The notes under the pieces are model-generated. The model was not told the DNA's origin. It ran no database searches and saw only the letters and a list, made by a program, of their open reading frames with translations. The position numbers were made by a program, and so were the translations under genes. Positions 1 to 9,897 of a stretch of 64,000 bases of DNA are shown piece after piece (within the stretch, counting starts at the first letter, position 1; the number at the start of each line of letters is the position of its first letter). Origin of the DNA: Bifidobacterium pullorum DSM 20433 (lineage in GTDB: Bacteria; Actinomycetota; Actinomycetes; Actinomycetales; Bifidobacteriaceae); the NCBI RefSeq assembly GCF_000771405.1, contig NZ_JDUI01000003.1:1-64000 (forward strand), read 5' to 3'.

Positions 1-3000
1 CGGAGCGGACTCGACCGGGGCCGGGGCGGCGGCAGGAGCGGCCGCGGGGGCGGCCGGAGCGGACTCGACCGGGGTCTCCTCCGGCTCCTCCTCGACGACC
101 AGCGAATCGGAATCGGTCATCGTGACACGTCCCTCATCGCGACCGACGTTGTACACGGTCACGTCGCGGCCGGCGAACTCCGGCAGCTTCAGGGTCTTGG
201 CGGCCATGTTGGCCAGCGTAGGCGAGTTGCCCAGGCCGACCTCCACGAGCTCCTCCACACCCAGGCCGCCGATGCCGCGGGCGCTGAACATCAGGTTCTG
301 CGTCTCGATCCAGCGCACCGGGGAGGCGAACTGCCAGGAGAGCAGCTCGGTGAGCAGCAGACGGCCGAGCTTCTGGTCGTCGGCGGCATAGGAGTCCCAC
401 ACGGCCGGATCGTCCAGCGCGGCCTTGATGCGCTCGGAGGGCACGACCTCGAGGATCTTGGCAGCGAATTCCTTGGTCATCTCGAACGGGCAGGCCACCA
501 GGTTCGGGATGTAGCGGCCGACCAGGCGGTCGTAGTCGATGTACTGCGGCAGCAGCGCGTCGAGCTTGTCGCGGAAGTCCGGCACGCCCTTGCGCAGCAT
601 GCGCGAATGGAACGGCACGTCGATGCCGGGCAGCACCATGAACGACTTGCGCCCGCCGTATTCGGCGGCGCGGCGTTCGGCGTCGGCGCCCAGGGCCTTC
701 AGACCCGCCACGGTGCCGGCGATCACATACTGCGAGCCGGAGAGGTTGTAGTTGACGATCTGCAGGAACTCGCCGGTCTTCTCGGCGATGGACTGCACGT
801 ACTCGTTCACGCCGTCGTCGCCGATGCCGAACTGGTTGGAGCGCAGGGCGCCCATGCGGTAGTTCGTGCGGCCGTTGGCGTCACGTTCGACCAGGCTGTC
901 CATGGCGGAGCCACGGTGGAACACGAGCACCAGCACGGTCTCCAGCGGGATGATGCCGGCGAACGAGCTCAGCGCGTTGTACTCGCCCAGCGAGTGGCCG
1001 GCGAAGTAGGCGGGCCAGATGTCGCTGCCGGATTCGCGCAGGCGCGCGGTCTGCACGAACGCCACGGTGGCGAGCGCCACCTGTGTGAACTGCGTCAGGT
1101 TGAGCAGGCCGTCCGGATGGTAGTAGCGCACGCCGTTGGCCACGAGCTCCTTCGGGTTATCGCGCACGACGGCGATGATCGAGAAGCCGAGCTGCTCACG
1201 GGTGATCTGGTCGGCTCGCTCCCAGACCTCGCGTGCGGCCGGGGACTTGGCGCGGGCGTCGAGTTCCATGCCCTGCTGCTGGATGCCCTGGCCGGGGTAG
1301 ACGAAAGCGGCCTTCGGGGCGCGGGTGATCGCGGTGCCGCGCGAGACGATCGCGCCATCGATGCGGCAGGTCACCTCGAGCACCATGCCGCCGTGACGCA
1401 CCTTGCCGACGCGTTCGACGGAGATCTCCACTTCGTCGTCCAGCTGCACCATGCCATACATGTTGTAGGTCCAGCCGGCGATCTCGTAGTGGGCGCCCTT
1501 GTCGTCGGTGGCCTGGGCCACGTGCTGGGCGGTGGCGGACAGCCACATGCCGTGCACGAGCGGGGCCACGAGTCCGGAGATGGCGGCGCCGCGGTGCGAG
1601 GTGTGGATCGGGTTGAAGTCGCCGGAGGTGCGCGCGAACGCGGTCATCTCGTGCGGCGCCTTGACCTTGACGCGGCGCAGCAGGCGGCGCGGGGTCGAAT
1701 CGGTGAGCAACTCGTTGGCGTCCATACCGTCGAGGGCGAACATCGTCTCCTTGACGGCGAGCTCGTCGCGATGGAAGTCGAGGTAGTCGCCGTAGTCCGG
1801 GGCCTCGGTCGGCAGCGCGTCGGAATAGGCGCGGCCGCGGATCGCGAAGCGCTCGGTCTCGTGGGCGAGCACGGTGCCGTCGGCGGCGGCGTGGTCCACG
1901 TGAATGGTCACCACGCGGCCGGAGGCGGACTCGAAGTAGTCCTCGGCCCAGCTGGTCATGCTGATGGTCTCGCCGGTGTGGGCGAGCAGCTCCTCCTCGG
2001 TGACCTCGAGCTCGATGAGGTGGTCGAGGTGCACGGCGTTGAGCAGGCCCTCGATGACCGGGAAGCCGTTGACATACACGGAGCCGAGCGCCGCGTAGAT
2101 GGCGGGCCAGGCCGGGCCGACCAGCGCGTCGGGGGCGATGCGGGAGGCCTTGAGGTTCTGCGGCATGGTGCCGGCGGTGGCGGCCTCGTGGTCGAATCCG
2201 AGGTTGGCGGACAGCGTGTAGGTGGCGTGGGCCTCGCCGAACGGGCGGGCGGCCGTGTCGTCGCTCTTCTCGATGACCGGCATGGCGGTCAGCTCGTCGC
2301 CGGTGATGGCGGTGTTGCCGATGCCGGCGGTGGCGGCGAGCATCGCGTAGACGTGCTCGGGCAGGCGCTCGCGGTCGACGACCGGGAACAGGCCGGATTC
2401 GGTGCCGTTGACGACCAGCGGGATGACGATGTCGCGCACGGCGTGCTTGGACAGGCCACCGTCCGGATCGTTGTCCCAGTAGGTGTCCAGATGGATGTCG
2501 AGGTCGAACAGCTCGCCGTTCTCGCCGGTGCCGACGTGGCGGATCTCGTAGTGCTCGTCGCCGTTGGCGGTGCCGTAGGCGGGGTTGGCCATCAGGTGGC
2601 CGACCCAGGAGATGTTCGGGCAGTTGCGGATGAACGCCTCGGCGTCGGCGGAGACGCCCAGCTCGGCGAAGGCCTCGGTGGTCTCGCCGTTGTTGGCGGC
2701 CTTGACGCGCTCGGTGGCGGCCTGCTCGAAACGGCCGAGGATGTCGGCGATCGGCTCGTCCATCGTGGTGATGCCGGCCACGGAGATCGGTCCGGGGATG
2801 ATGCGCACGGAATCGGCGGAGTAGCGGGCGTCCTCGGACTGCCACAGCTGGTCCTGGCCCCACCAACGCAGCAGGTCGTTGTCGATGACCGGCACGAACG
2901 GCATCGGCTTGGGGAATTCACGCACCAGGGTCGGGAACCAGGCCACGTCGGCGGCGGTCACCTTGAGCTCGGCGGCCTGCGGATAGGCGGCGCGCAGCTT

Positions 3001-5388
3001 GGCGATGGCGGCCTGCGGATCGGATTCCACGGCGGCGCGGTCGGCGAACAGCGAGTCCAGCTCGCCGGACTCCTGCGAGCAGACGCGGGCCTCGATGCGC
3101 TGCAGCAGGTGCAGGAAGCGCTCGGCGTAGGTCTCGTCGACCCACGGGAAGGACAGCTCGGCGAAGCGCTCGGCCCACTCGAGATAGGTCATGTCCTTGA
3201 GGTCGCCGAAGTACGGCTTGGCGGTCTTGTTCAGGGCCTCGACGATCTCGTCGTGGCGGGCGTCCAGCTCCTCGGGGTGCTTCATGACGCGCACGAGCAG
3301 GCGGCCGCACTGGGCGGAGGAGTTCTCCAGCTCGTAGATGTCGGCGTGCAGGTGGCTCAGACCGGAGGTCACGCCGCCGACGGCCTTGCCGGACGGCACC
3401 CACTTCTCGCCGCGCGGCGCGAACGGGTCCGGATCGGGGGTGGTGTCGGTGATGCCGGGGGTTTCGACCAGCATCTTCTTGACCTGCGGGCTGGTGTGCG
3501 CCTCCTTGGCGGTCATTGCGGCGGTGCCGACGAGCACGCCGTCCACCGGCATGTCAGGCATGTCATAGACGCGGGCCCACTGACCGGAGATGTAATCGGC
3601 GGCACGCTCCGGCGTGCCGATGCCGCCGCCGGCCACGAGCACCAGGTTCTCGCAGTCGCGCACGTCGGCGTAGGTGGTCAGCAGCAGGTCGTCCAGCGAC
3701 TCCCAGGAGTGGTGGCCGCCGGCCACGCCGCCCTCGATCTCGACGATGATCGTGGTCGGGGCCACCGCCTTGGCGATGCGCACGACCTGGCGGATCTGGT
3801 CCACGGTGCCCGGCTTGAACGCCACGTACGGGATGCCGTCGGCCGCGAGCGAGGCGACGAGCTCCTTGGCCTCGTCGAGCTCGGGGATGCCGGCGGAGAC
3901 GACGACGCCGTCGATCGGGGTGCCGGAGGCGCGCTTCTTCGGCACGATGCGCTGGGAGCCGAACTGCAGGTTCCACAGGTAGCGGTCCATGAACATCGCG
4001 TTGAACTCGACGGTGCGGCCCTCCTCGAGCTGTTCCTCGAGCTTGGCCACGTTGCGGTCGAACACGTCGGCGGTCACCTGGCCGCCGCCGCCGATCTCAG
4101 CCCAGTAGCCGGCGTTCGCGGCCGCGGCCACGATCTCCGGGTCCACGGTGGTCGGCGTCATGCCGGCGAGCAGCACCGGGGCCTTGCCGGTCAGCTCGCT
4201 GAACTTGGTGCGGATCTTGTCGCCGGCCGGCGTATGCAGCACGCTCGGGGCGAAGCGACGCCAATCCTGGGTGCGCTCCGGGTCGCCGTCCAGCGTGGCG
4301 AGCGCGGCGCGTTCGGTTCCGGTGGAGGCCTCGACCACGCCGACGCCGGTGCCCTGCACGTTGGCGGCGATCAGCTTGCCGGCGGTGGCGCCGGGGCCGA
4401 GATCGACGATCCACAGCTTCGTCGGATCGTTGGAGGCGATCAGCTCGCGCACGCGCGAAGCCCAGTCCACATGGTTGACGAGCACCTCGTCGGCCAGCAC
4501 GCGGGCGCGCTCGCCGTCGAGGCCGCAGACCTGCGCCCAGGCCACGGTCTGCTCGACCGCGTCGGCCATCAGCGGGGAGTGGAACGGCAGCGTGACCTCA
4601 AGGTATTCGAGCACCGGGTTGAACACCGCGCCGCCGCGCACCTTGTCCTCGCGCAGCTTGGCCTGGTGCTTGTGCTCCTTCTCCGCCTCGGTGACGAACG
4701 AGGCCAGGTCCTCCGGATAGCCGGAAAGCACCTGGTTGTCGGAGGCGTTGGTCACGGCGATGGAGATCGGGCCGCGCGGCTTCGACACGCGGGCGATCAG
4801 CGCCTCGACCTGCTGGACGGTGGCGCCCTTGACCGACAGCATCGGGGTGGCCTCGCCGACCTTGGCGTTCAGGGCGATGAGCTTGGTCTGGCGGCTGCCG
4901 GCCACGCCGATCAGCTGGGCGATGGCCAGGATCTGGTCGATCTCGTCGGATGCGGCCTCGATCGACCCGGCGGCCATGGCGGCCTGCACCATGTGCACGG
5001 CGAGCACGCCCTGCGAGTGGCCGAGCACGGCGGCCGGCTTGGCGGCGGCCGGGTCGTAGCCCAGGCCGGCCATGTCGAGCAGCGCGCCCAGCTGGGCGAG
5101 CGCGATGCCGGGCACGGAGGCCGCGGCGTCGGCGGCCGTGCCGAGCTTGGCCGGGTTCGCCTCGAAGCCGAACAGGTCCACGGGGTGTCCGGTGGCGGCC
5201 AGCAGATCGGCGTTCACCGGGGTGAGCAGCCGGTTGGCGGCGGCCATGTGGCCCTTGAGCGACGCCTCCAGCATCGGGTCGGTGGTCTGGTCGGCCAGGG
5301 CCACGGTCCACGGCGTGGACTGCCCGCCGAAGGCGAGCGCATGGGGCTCGCCCGCCAGACGGTTGAGGAAGAACATGGTATCGGTCAT
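1..5388 (-). CDS. fas: Type I fatty-acid synthase (FAS I), N-terminal part, truncated by window edge
   Basis: About 1796 codons are open from the ATG at 5388 to the left edge, and the gene continues beyond it. FAS I is a cytosolic multi-domain enzyme that makes long acyl chains from acetyl- and malonyl-CoA. Visible modules, in order: acetyltransferase with GHSQG (residues 123-127); enoyl reductase core starting near LLAGMTPTTVDPE (about 400-410); a dehydratase region; a MaoC-like hot-dog domain with SGDFNPIH (about 1255); and a malonyl/palmitoyl transferase with FVYPGQG (about 1360) and AGHSLGEY (about 1465). The last ~30 residues are an Ala/Pro/Glu linker of the type that precedes the carrier domain; the ketoreductase and ketosynthase modules should lie outside. 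An AAAAGGAAC ribosome site precedes the start. It lies 47 bp after the carboxyltransferase gene, so it is probably in one operon with accC-accD, which supply malonyl-CoA. Confidence 0.96.
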   Translation of the reverse strand, partial: MTDTMFFLNRLAGEPHALAFGGQSTPWTVALADQTTDPMLEASLKGHMAAANRLLTPVNADLLAATGHPVDLFGFEANPAKLGTAADAAASVPGIALAQLGALLDMAGLGYDPAAAKPAAVLGHSQGVLAVHMVQAAMAAGSIEAASDEIDQILAIAQLIGVAGSRQTKLIALNAKVGEATPMLSVKGATVQQVEALIARVSKPRGPISIAVTNASDNQVLSGYPEDLASFVTEAEKEHKHQAKLREDKVRGGAVFNPVLEYLEVTLPFHSPLMADAVEQTVAWAQVCGLDGERARVLADEVLVNHVDWASRVRELIASNDPTKLWIVDLGPGATAGKLIAANVQGTGVGVVEASTGTERAALATLDGDPERTQDWRRFAPSVLHTPAGDKIRTKFSELTGKAPVLLAGMTPTTVDPEIVAAAANAGYWAEIGGGGQVTADVFDRNVAKLEEQLEEGRTVEFNAMFMDRYLWNLQFGSQRIVPKKRASGTPIDGVVVSAGIPELDEAKELVASLAADGIPYVAFKPGTVDQIRQVVRIAKAVAPTTIIVEIEGGVAGGHHSWESLDDLLLTTYADVRDCENLVLVAGGGIGTPERAADYISGQWARVYDMPDMPVDGVLVGTAAMTAKEAHTSPQVKKMLVETPGITDTTPDPDPFAPRGEKWVPSGKAVGGVTSGLSHLHADIYELENSSAQCGRLLVRVMKHPEELDARHDEIVEALNKTAKPYFGDLKDMTYLEWAERFAELSFPWVDETYAERFLHLLQRIEARVCSQESGELDSLFADRAAVESDPQAAIAKLRAAYPQAAELKVTAADVAWFPTLVREFPKPMPFVPVIDNDLLRWWGQDQLWQSEDARYSADSVRIIPGPISVAGITTMDEPIADILGRFEQAATERVKAANNGETTEAFAELGVSADAEAFIRNCPNISWVGHLMANPAYGTANGDEHYEIRHVGTGENGELFDLDIHLDTYWDNDPDGGLSKHAVRDIVIPLVVNGTESGLFPVVDRERLPEHVYAMLAATAGIGNTAITGDELTAMPVIEKSDDTAARPFGEAHATYTLSANLGFDHEAATAGTMPQNLKASRIAPDALVGPAWPAIYAALGSVYVNGFPVIEGLLNAVHLDHLIELEVTEEELLAHTGETISMTSWAEDYFESASGRVVTIHVDHAAADGTVLAHETERFAIRGRAYSDALPTEAPDYGDYLDFHRDELAVKETMFALDGMDANELLTDSTPRRLLRRVKVKAPHEMTAFARTSGDFNPIHTSHRGAAISGLVAPLVHGMWLSATAQHVAQATDDKGAHYEIAGWTYNMYGMVQLDDEVEISVERVGKVRHGGMVLEVTCRIDGAIVSRGTAITRAPKAAFVYPGQGIQQQGMELDARAKSPAAREVWERADQITREQLGFSIIAVVRDNPKELVANGVRYYHPDGLLNLTQFTQVALATVAFVQTARLRESGSDIWPAYFAGHSLGEYNALSSFAGIIPLETVLVLVFHRGSAMDSLVERDANGRTNYRMGALRSNQFGIGDDGVNEYVQSIAEKTGEFLQIVNYNLSGSQYVIAGTVAGLKALGADAERRAAEYGGRKSFMVLPGIDVPFHSRMLRKGVPDFRDKLDALLPQYIDYDRLVGRYIPNLVACPFEMTKEFAAKILEVVPSERIKAALDDPAVWDSYAADDQKLGRLLLTELLSWQFASPVRWIETQNLMFSARGIGGLGVEELVEVGLGNSPTLANMAAKTLKLPEFAGRDVTVYNVGRDEGRVTMTDSDSLVVEEEPEETPVESAPAAPAAAPAAAPAPVESAP

Positions 5389-5435
5389 TGCTGTTCCTTT
5401 TCTTCTGTTTGGTTCAAGTCGGTTCAAGTGTTGGG

Positions 5436-7043
5436 TTACAGCGGCTGGTTGCCGTGATGCTTGGTGGTGCGGCGGACCCGCTTCTTGCCGGACAGCAGTC
5501 GCAGCGATTCGGCGATGGCCTCGCGGGTCTGTTCGGGGTCGATCATCGCGTCGATCTCGCCCATCTCCAGGGAGAGGTTCGCGTTGACGGTGGTGGCCTC
5601 GTATTCGTCGGCGAGCTTGGTGCGCAGCGCCTCGACGTCCTGGCCCATCTCCTTGGCCTTCTGCAGCGCCTTGCGGTGGATGATGTTGACGGCGCCCTTC
5701 GCGCCGAGCACCGCGATCTGGCTGGTCGGCCAAGCGAAATTCACGTCCGCGCCGATGGCCTTGGAGCCCATGACGATGTACGCGCCGCCGAACGCCTTGC
5801 GCAGGATGACGGTGACCATCGGCACCTGGGCGTTGGCGTAGGCGTAGATGACCTTCGCGCCGCGGCGGATGATGCCCGCGTGCTCCTGCTCGGCGCCCGG
5901 CTTGTATCCGGGGGTGTCCACCAGGGTGATGACCGGCAGGTTGAACGCGTCGCACAGACGCACGAAACGGGCCACCTTCTCGGAGGCGTCCACGTCGAGC
6001 ACGCCGGCGTTGACGTTCGGCTGGTTCGCCACGATGCCGACCGGATGGCCCTCCACGCAGGCCAGCCCGACCACCGCGGAGGGGGCGAACAGCTCCTGCA
6101 CCTGCACGAACTCGCCGTAGTCCACGATGCAGCGGATCACGTCCAGCACATCGTAGGGCTGGCGGTCGTTCTCCGGCACAATCGTGCCCAGACGCTCGGC
6201 CACGGCGCGGTCGCCGCGGGTGGCCGCGTAGGCGAAGGTCGGCGGGTTGTCGTCGGAGCTGGACGGCAGGTAGGCGAGCACGGTGCGCGCGTAGTCGATC
6301 GCGTCGGCCTCGTCCTCGCCCAGGTAGTGGGCCACGCCGGAGGTGGCGTTGTGCACCAGGCCGCCGCCCAGGTCGTCCATGCTGATCGTCTCGCCGGTGG
6401 CGGCCTTGACCACGTCCGGTCCGGTGACGAACATGCTGGAGTTCTCGCGGGTCATGATGATCAGGTCGGTCAGGGCCGGGCAGTACACGGCGCCGCCGGC
6501 GCACGGCCCCAGGATGATTGAGATCTGGGGGATGAAGCCGCTGGCCTCGCAGGTCTTGCGGAAGATGCGGCCGTACTGGGTCAACGCGGCCACGCCCTCC
6601 TGGATGCGGGCGCCGCCCGAGTCGATCAGGGCCACGACCGGCACCTTCAATTCCAGGGCCATGTCCATCAGGTGGCAGATTTTCGTGCCTTCGGCGGTGC
6701 CGAGCGTGCCGCCCTGCACGGAGAAGTCCTGGGCGTACACGCCGACCTTGCGGCCGTAGATCTCACCGAAACCGGTGATGACGGCCGATCCGGCCTTGCC
6801 GCCGTTGATGTCGCCGCCGGCGAAACGGCCGATCTCCTGGAAGGAGCCGGTGTCGAACAGCAGATCCAGGCGTTCTCGCGCGGTGCGCTTGCCCTTGGCA
6901 TGCTGACGGGTGCGGGCGTGCTCCTCGGCATCGCGGGCGAGCTGCGCCGCGCGCACGATGGCGGCGCGGATCGGCTGCTTGTCGGCGCTCTCCCCGTTCT
7001 CCATGGCCTTGACGACGGCGGGGGCGGTCATAATGTCGGTCAC
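5436..7043 (-). CDS. accD: Acyl-CoA carboxylase carboxyltransferase (beta) subunit
   Basis: A 535-residue protein of the AccD/PccB carboxyltransferase family, which moves the carboxyl group from carboxybiotin to acetyl- or propionyl-CoA. Crotonase-fold motifs are clear: SGGARIQEG at 142-150, GPCAGGAVY near 177-185, and in the C-terminal half DTPGYKPGAEQE followed by KAFGGAYIVMGSK. The length is typical of actinobacterial single-chain beta subunits. The start is a GTG at 7043 that overlaps the stop of the biotin carboxylase gene in a GTGA; GGGAGG lies 9-10 bases upstream, so translation is probably coupled. Its position between accC and fas points to acetyl-CoA as the main substrate, but the sequence alone does not exclude propionyl-CoA. 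Confidence 0.95.
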   Translation of the reverse strand: MTDIMTAPAVVKAMENGESADKQPIRAAIVRAAQLARDAEEHARTRQHAKGKRTARERLDLLFDTGSFQEIGRFAGGDINGGKAGSAVITGFGEIYGRKVGVYAQDFSVQGGTLGTAEGTKICHLMDMALELKVPVVALIDSGGARIQEGVAALTQYGRIFRKTCEASGFIPQISIILGPCAGGAVYCPALTDLIIMTRENSSMFVTGPDVVKAATGETISMDDLGGGLVHNATSGVAHYLGEDEADAIDYARTVLAYLPSSSDDNPPTFAYAATRGDRAVAERLGTIVPENDRQPYDVLDVIRCIVDYGEFVQVQELFAPSAVVGLACVEGHPVGIVANQPNVNAGVLDVDASEKVARFVRLCDAFNLPVITLVDTPGYKPGAEQEHAGIIRRGAKVIYAYANAQVPMVTVILRKAFGGAYIVMGSKAIGADVNFAWPTSQIAVLGAKGAVNIIHRKALQKAKEMGQDVEALRTKLADEYEATTVNANLSLEMGEIDAMIDPEQTREAIAESLRLLSGKKRVRRTTKHHGNQPL

Positions 7044-8899
7044 TTCGACTCACCTCCCTGCTCCTCGGGCTTGGTCGCGCCGTCGATGTCGAGCGTGACC
7101 AGCGTCTCGCCGGCCTCCACGCCGGCGGCCGGCCCGACGAAGATCTTGGTGACGGTGCCCGCCACCGGCGAATACACGTAGTTCTCCATCTTCATCGACT
7201 CGAGCACCACCAGCAGGTCGCCCTTGGCCACCTGCTGGCCTTCGGCCACGTTGATGCGCGTGACGACGGCCTGCATCGGGGAGGCGATGACCCCGGACTT
7301 GCCCTCATCGTTGGCGGCCTTGGCAGACACGTTGTGCAGGCCCTGGCCGCGCAGCGGCTGGGTGGGCAGCTTGGCGCCGCGGGCGCGGGCGGAACCGGTC
7401 AGATTGTCGACGATGTCCTGCGGCACGGTGAGCGTGACGCGACGGTTGTCGATCTCGATAACGAAGGATTCGGTCGCGGTCTTCGGCGTCTCCGCGGCCC
7501 CCGCGCTCAGCGAAGCGGGCTGTCCGGCGCTCAGCGAACCGGGTTCGCGGTTCAGATAGGTGCGCTCCAGCCACTTGGTGGACACGTCGTAGGCGTGGCC
7601 GTTCTCGGCGGTGAAGTCCGGATCGTTGAAGATCTGTTCGAACAGGGCCGCCGGGGTGGGCACGCCCTCGATGGCCAGCTCGCCCAGCGCGCGGCGCACG
7701 CGGGCCACGGCGGTGGCGCGGTCCTGGGCGGTGACGATGAGCTTGCCCATCATCGAATCGAACTTCGGGGAGACGGTGTCGCCCTCCTTGACGCCGGAGT
7801 CGATGCGGATGCCCGCGCCGGACGGCCAGACGATCCGGGTCAGGGTGCCGGAGCTCGGGGTCAGGTTGGTGGCCGGATCCTCGCAGGTGATGCGCAGCTC
7901 GAAGCTGTGGCCGCGGGGTTCGGGGGCTTCGGTCAGCTCGCCGCCCTGCGCGATGGTGATCTGCTCGCGCACGAGGTCGAGCCCGCACACCTCCTCGCTG
8001 ACGGTGTGCTCGACCTGCAGACGCGGGTTGACCTCGAGGAAGTAGACCTTGTGCTGCGGGGTGACCATGAACTCGCAGGTGCCCAGGCCCACGTAGCCGA
8101 CCGCCTCGAACAGGTTGCGCGAGTACTGTTCGAGCTGGCGGGCCACGGATTCGCTGAGGAACGGGGCCGGGGCCTCCTCGATGAGCTTCTGGTTGCGACG
8201 CTGCACGGTGCAGTCACGCGTGGAGTACACGGTGAAGTTGCCGTGGCTGTCGCGCCCGCACTGGGTCTCCACGTGGCGGGCCTTGTCGATGAAGCGTTCG
8301 ATGAAGTATTCCTTCAGATCGCCGCCCTGCAGCGAATCATGGTTCAGGTAGAAGCCGCGCAGCTCGTCGTCGTTGTGCACGATGGTGATGCCGTGTCCGC
8401 CGCCGCCGTCGGTGCGCTTCATCATGATCGGGAAGCCGTGCGTGTGCGCGAAGTCGAACAGCGCGTGGATGTCGGTGGCCGATTCGGACAGGCCGGGGAC
8501 CGGCGGGACCTTGGCCTTGGTGGCCACGCGGCGCGCGGTGATCTTGTCTCCCAGGTCGGTCAGGGCCTGCGGGGAGGGGCCGATCCAGACCGCGCCGGCG
8601 GCGGCGACCTTCTCGGCGAAGGAGGCGATCTCGGAGAGGAACCCGTACCCCGGGTGCACGGCGTCGGCGCCGGACCGCTGCAGGATCTCGATCATGAGGT
8701 CCTCGTTGAGGTAGGTGTCCTTGTAGGTATCGCCCGAGAGCAGATACGCCTCGTCGGCCATGCCCACATACTGCGATTCACGGTCCTGCTCGGCGTAGAC
8801 GGCCACGCTCGCGATGCCCATCTCCTTGAGGGTGCGCACCACCCTCAGGGCGATTTCGCCGCGGTTCGCGACCAACACTTTTTCGATACGTTTGCCCAT
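7040..8899 (-). CDS. accC: Biotin carboxylase / biotin carboxyl carrier fusion (acyl-CoA carboxylase alpha)
   Basis: About 619 residues from the ATG at 8899. The N-terminal ~450 residues are biotin carboxylase: KVLVANRGEIALRVVRTLKE, the ATP-grasp Gly loop written here as KRTDGGGGHGI (the common form has Ala residues after the Lys), QRRNQKLIEEAPAP and EVNPRLQVEHTVSE. The C-terminus is a biotinyl domain with ESMKMENY, the biotin-accepting Lys being near residue 570. An Ala/Ser-rich linker with a duplicated SLSAG separates the two. The reading frame stays open upstream to 9511, but homology begins at MGKRIEKVLVANRGE, so that part is treated as untranslated. It is the first gene of the accC-accD-fas run and the likely substrate of the BirA ligase encoded at 9898-11007. 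Confidence 0.95.
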   Translation of the reverse strand: MGKRIEKVLVANRGEIALRVVRTLKEMGIASVAVYAEQDRESQYVGMADEAYLLSGDTYKDTYLNEDLMIEILQRSGADAVHPGYGFLSEIASFAEKVAAAGAVWIGPSPQALTDLGDKITARRVATKAKVPPVPGLSESATDIHALFDFAHTHGFPIMMKRTDGGGGHGITIVHNDDELRGFYLNHDSLQGGDLKEYFIERFIDKARHVETQCGRDSHGNFTVYSTRDCTVQRRNQKLIEEAPAPFLSESVARQLEQYSRNLFEAVGYVGLGTCEFMVTPQHKVYFLEVNPRLQVEHTVSEEVCGLDLVREQITIAQGGELTEAPEPRGHSFELRITCEDPATNLTPSSGTLTRIVWPSGAGIRIDSGVKEGDTVSPKFDSMMGKLIVTAQDRATAVARVRRALGELAIEGVPTPAALFEQIFNDPDFTAENGHAYDVSTKWLERTYLNREPGSLSAGQPASLSAGAAETPKTATESFVIEIDNRRVTLTVPQDIVDNLTGSARARGAKLPTQPLRGQGLHNVSAKAANDEGKSGVIASPMQAVVTRINVAEGQQVAKGDLLVVLESMKMENYVYSPVAGTVTKIFVGPAAGVEAGETLVTLDIDGATKPEEQGGESK

Positions 8900-9167
8900 G
8901 GTATCCAAACTTATTCCGGCACTCGTGTGAAGGGTTAGCGAAGAATCTACAAAACATCGCGTCCGCTTTTGTGAGGTTCCACAAACGTCGCCGTAACCTA
9001 CGCGCGCGTACCCCGCCGGTACAACACGGACCCGGATTTTTTGTGCACGGTCACAGCGCGCAACCGCACGCGCGACGCCTACCATGGCCATGCCACGTCC
9101 TCCCGCAATCGTTCGTCGCCGGATTCCAGGTGCGGCGGGAGGTTCCACGTCATGAAAGGGAGGGGCC
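8900..9167. promoter_or_regulatory. Divergent promoter region between accC and bioY
   Basis: 268 bp without a gene, separating the minus-strand accC-accD-fas run from the plus-strand bioY. It must hold the promoters of both and is the natural place for biotin-linked control. I looked for a strong dyad operator and saw none that I would name; a TACAAC hexamer near 9020 could be a -10 for bioY. Confidence 0.4.
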
Positions 9168-9731
9168 ATGTCCACCAGCGTCATCGCAATCATCCGCACC
9201 GCAACCGCCCACGTCCGGCCCGCGGCGCTGCCGCTGCTGTTCGCCGCACTGCTGTGGGCGTCCGCGGCCGCAGGCGCCGTGCCGATTCCCGGCACGCCGG
9301 TGCCGATCACGCTGCAGACCCTGGTGGTCATGATGGCCGGTCTGATGCTGACCCCGCGCCAGGCCGCGGCCTGCATCGTGCTGTATCTGACGGCGGGAGC
9401 CGCCGGACTGCCGGTGTTCGCCGGCGGCATGTCCACGGCCGCGCTGGTCAGCCCGACCGGCGGATTCCTGCTCGGATTCCTGCCCGGCGTGGTGGTGACC
9501 GCGCTGCTCAAGGGCGCCTCCCAGGGCCGGCTGGTCGCGTTGCGCCACTTCGCCGCCTGTCTGATCGGCTGCGTCGTGGTCGTCTACGCGTTCGGCATCA
9601 CGATGCAGTCGGTGCTCACCGGCGTCCCGGTCGCCGCCATCGCGATCGCCTCCACCGGTTTCATCATCGGCGACCTGATCAAGGCCGCGGTCGCAACCCT
9701 CGCCGTCGCGGGCATCAGCCGCCTGCGCTGA
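9168..9731 (+). CDS. bioY: Biotin transporter BioY (ECF S component)
   Basis: A 187-residue, very hydrophobic protein with about six membrane segments. The BioY signature IPGTPVPITLQTL sits at 40-52, followed by the Gly/Ala-rich GGFLLGFLPG segment. BioY binds biotin with high affinity in the membrane and works with shared ECF energy-coupling proteins, which are not in this window. GGGAGGGG precedes the ATG at good distance. Its neighbours are the biotinylated carboxylase and biotin ligase, so import, attachment and use of biotin are grouped. No biotin synthesis genes are visible nearby, which fits dependence on uptake. Confidence 0.93.
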   Translation: MSTSVIAIIRTATAHVRPAALPLLFAALLWASAAAGAVPIPGTPVPITLQTLVVMMAGLMLTPRQAAACIVLYLTAGAAGLPVFAGGMSTAALVSPTGGFLLGFLPGVVVTALLKGASQGRLVALRHFAACLIGCVVVVYAFGITMQSVLTGVPVAAIAIASTGFIIGDLIKAAVATLAVAGISRLR

Positions 9732-9734
9732 CGC

Positions 9735-9759
9735 GGGCACGTCCTCCACTGACGTGCCC
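9735..9759 (+). terminator. Stem-loop just after bioY
   Basis: GGGCACGTC and GACGTGCCC form a 9-bp perfect stem with a 7-base loop, starting 3 bp after the bioY stop. There is no clear T tract, so it may be a weak terminator or an mRNA-end stabiliser. Confidence 0.55.
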
Positions 9760-9862
9760 GTGGTACGGTACAGAACACACAAACGCCGCCTTTCCTGGTT
9801 CCGTACCACAGCGTCGTGGTACGCAAACGCGACACGCCTGCCGCCCCGGCTCCATACCACGG
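9760..9862. repeat. Two hairpin units of the GTGGTACGG / CCGTACCAC family (locus 1)
   Basis: Two tandem units about 56 bp long start at 9760 and 9816. Each opens with GTGGTACG and ends with CCGTACCAC or CCATACCAC, so each can fold back on itself. The inner parts differ. The same family recurs as an array at 30305-30485. The units lie between the convergent genes bioY and birA. Confidence 0.8.
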
Positions 9863-9897
9863 CCGGTTTCCGCGACACCTCCCGCACCGCTTCGGGT

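Noticed and set aside
607-5457. A 1616-codon open frame on the plus strand
   Set aside because: It is the complement of the FAS I gene. High GC and codon bias keep the reverse frame open; the protein is repetitive Gly/Val/His and matches no known domain, while the minus strand has clear FAS motifs.
8900-9167. BioQ-type operator or biotin riboswitch upstream of bioY
   Set aside because: I found no convincing dyad or conserved RNA structure by eye.
7040-9511. Long form of the biotin carboxylase starting at 9511
   Set aside because: The extra 204 residues overlap bioY in antisense and have no similarity to carboxylases; homology begins at 8899.
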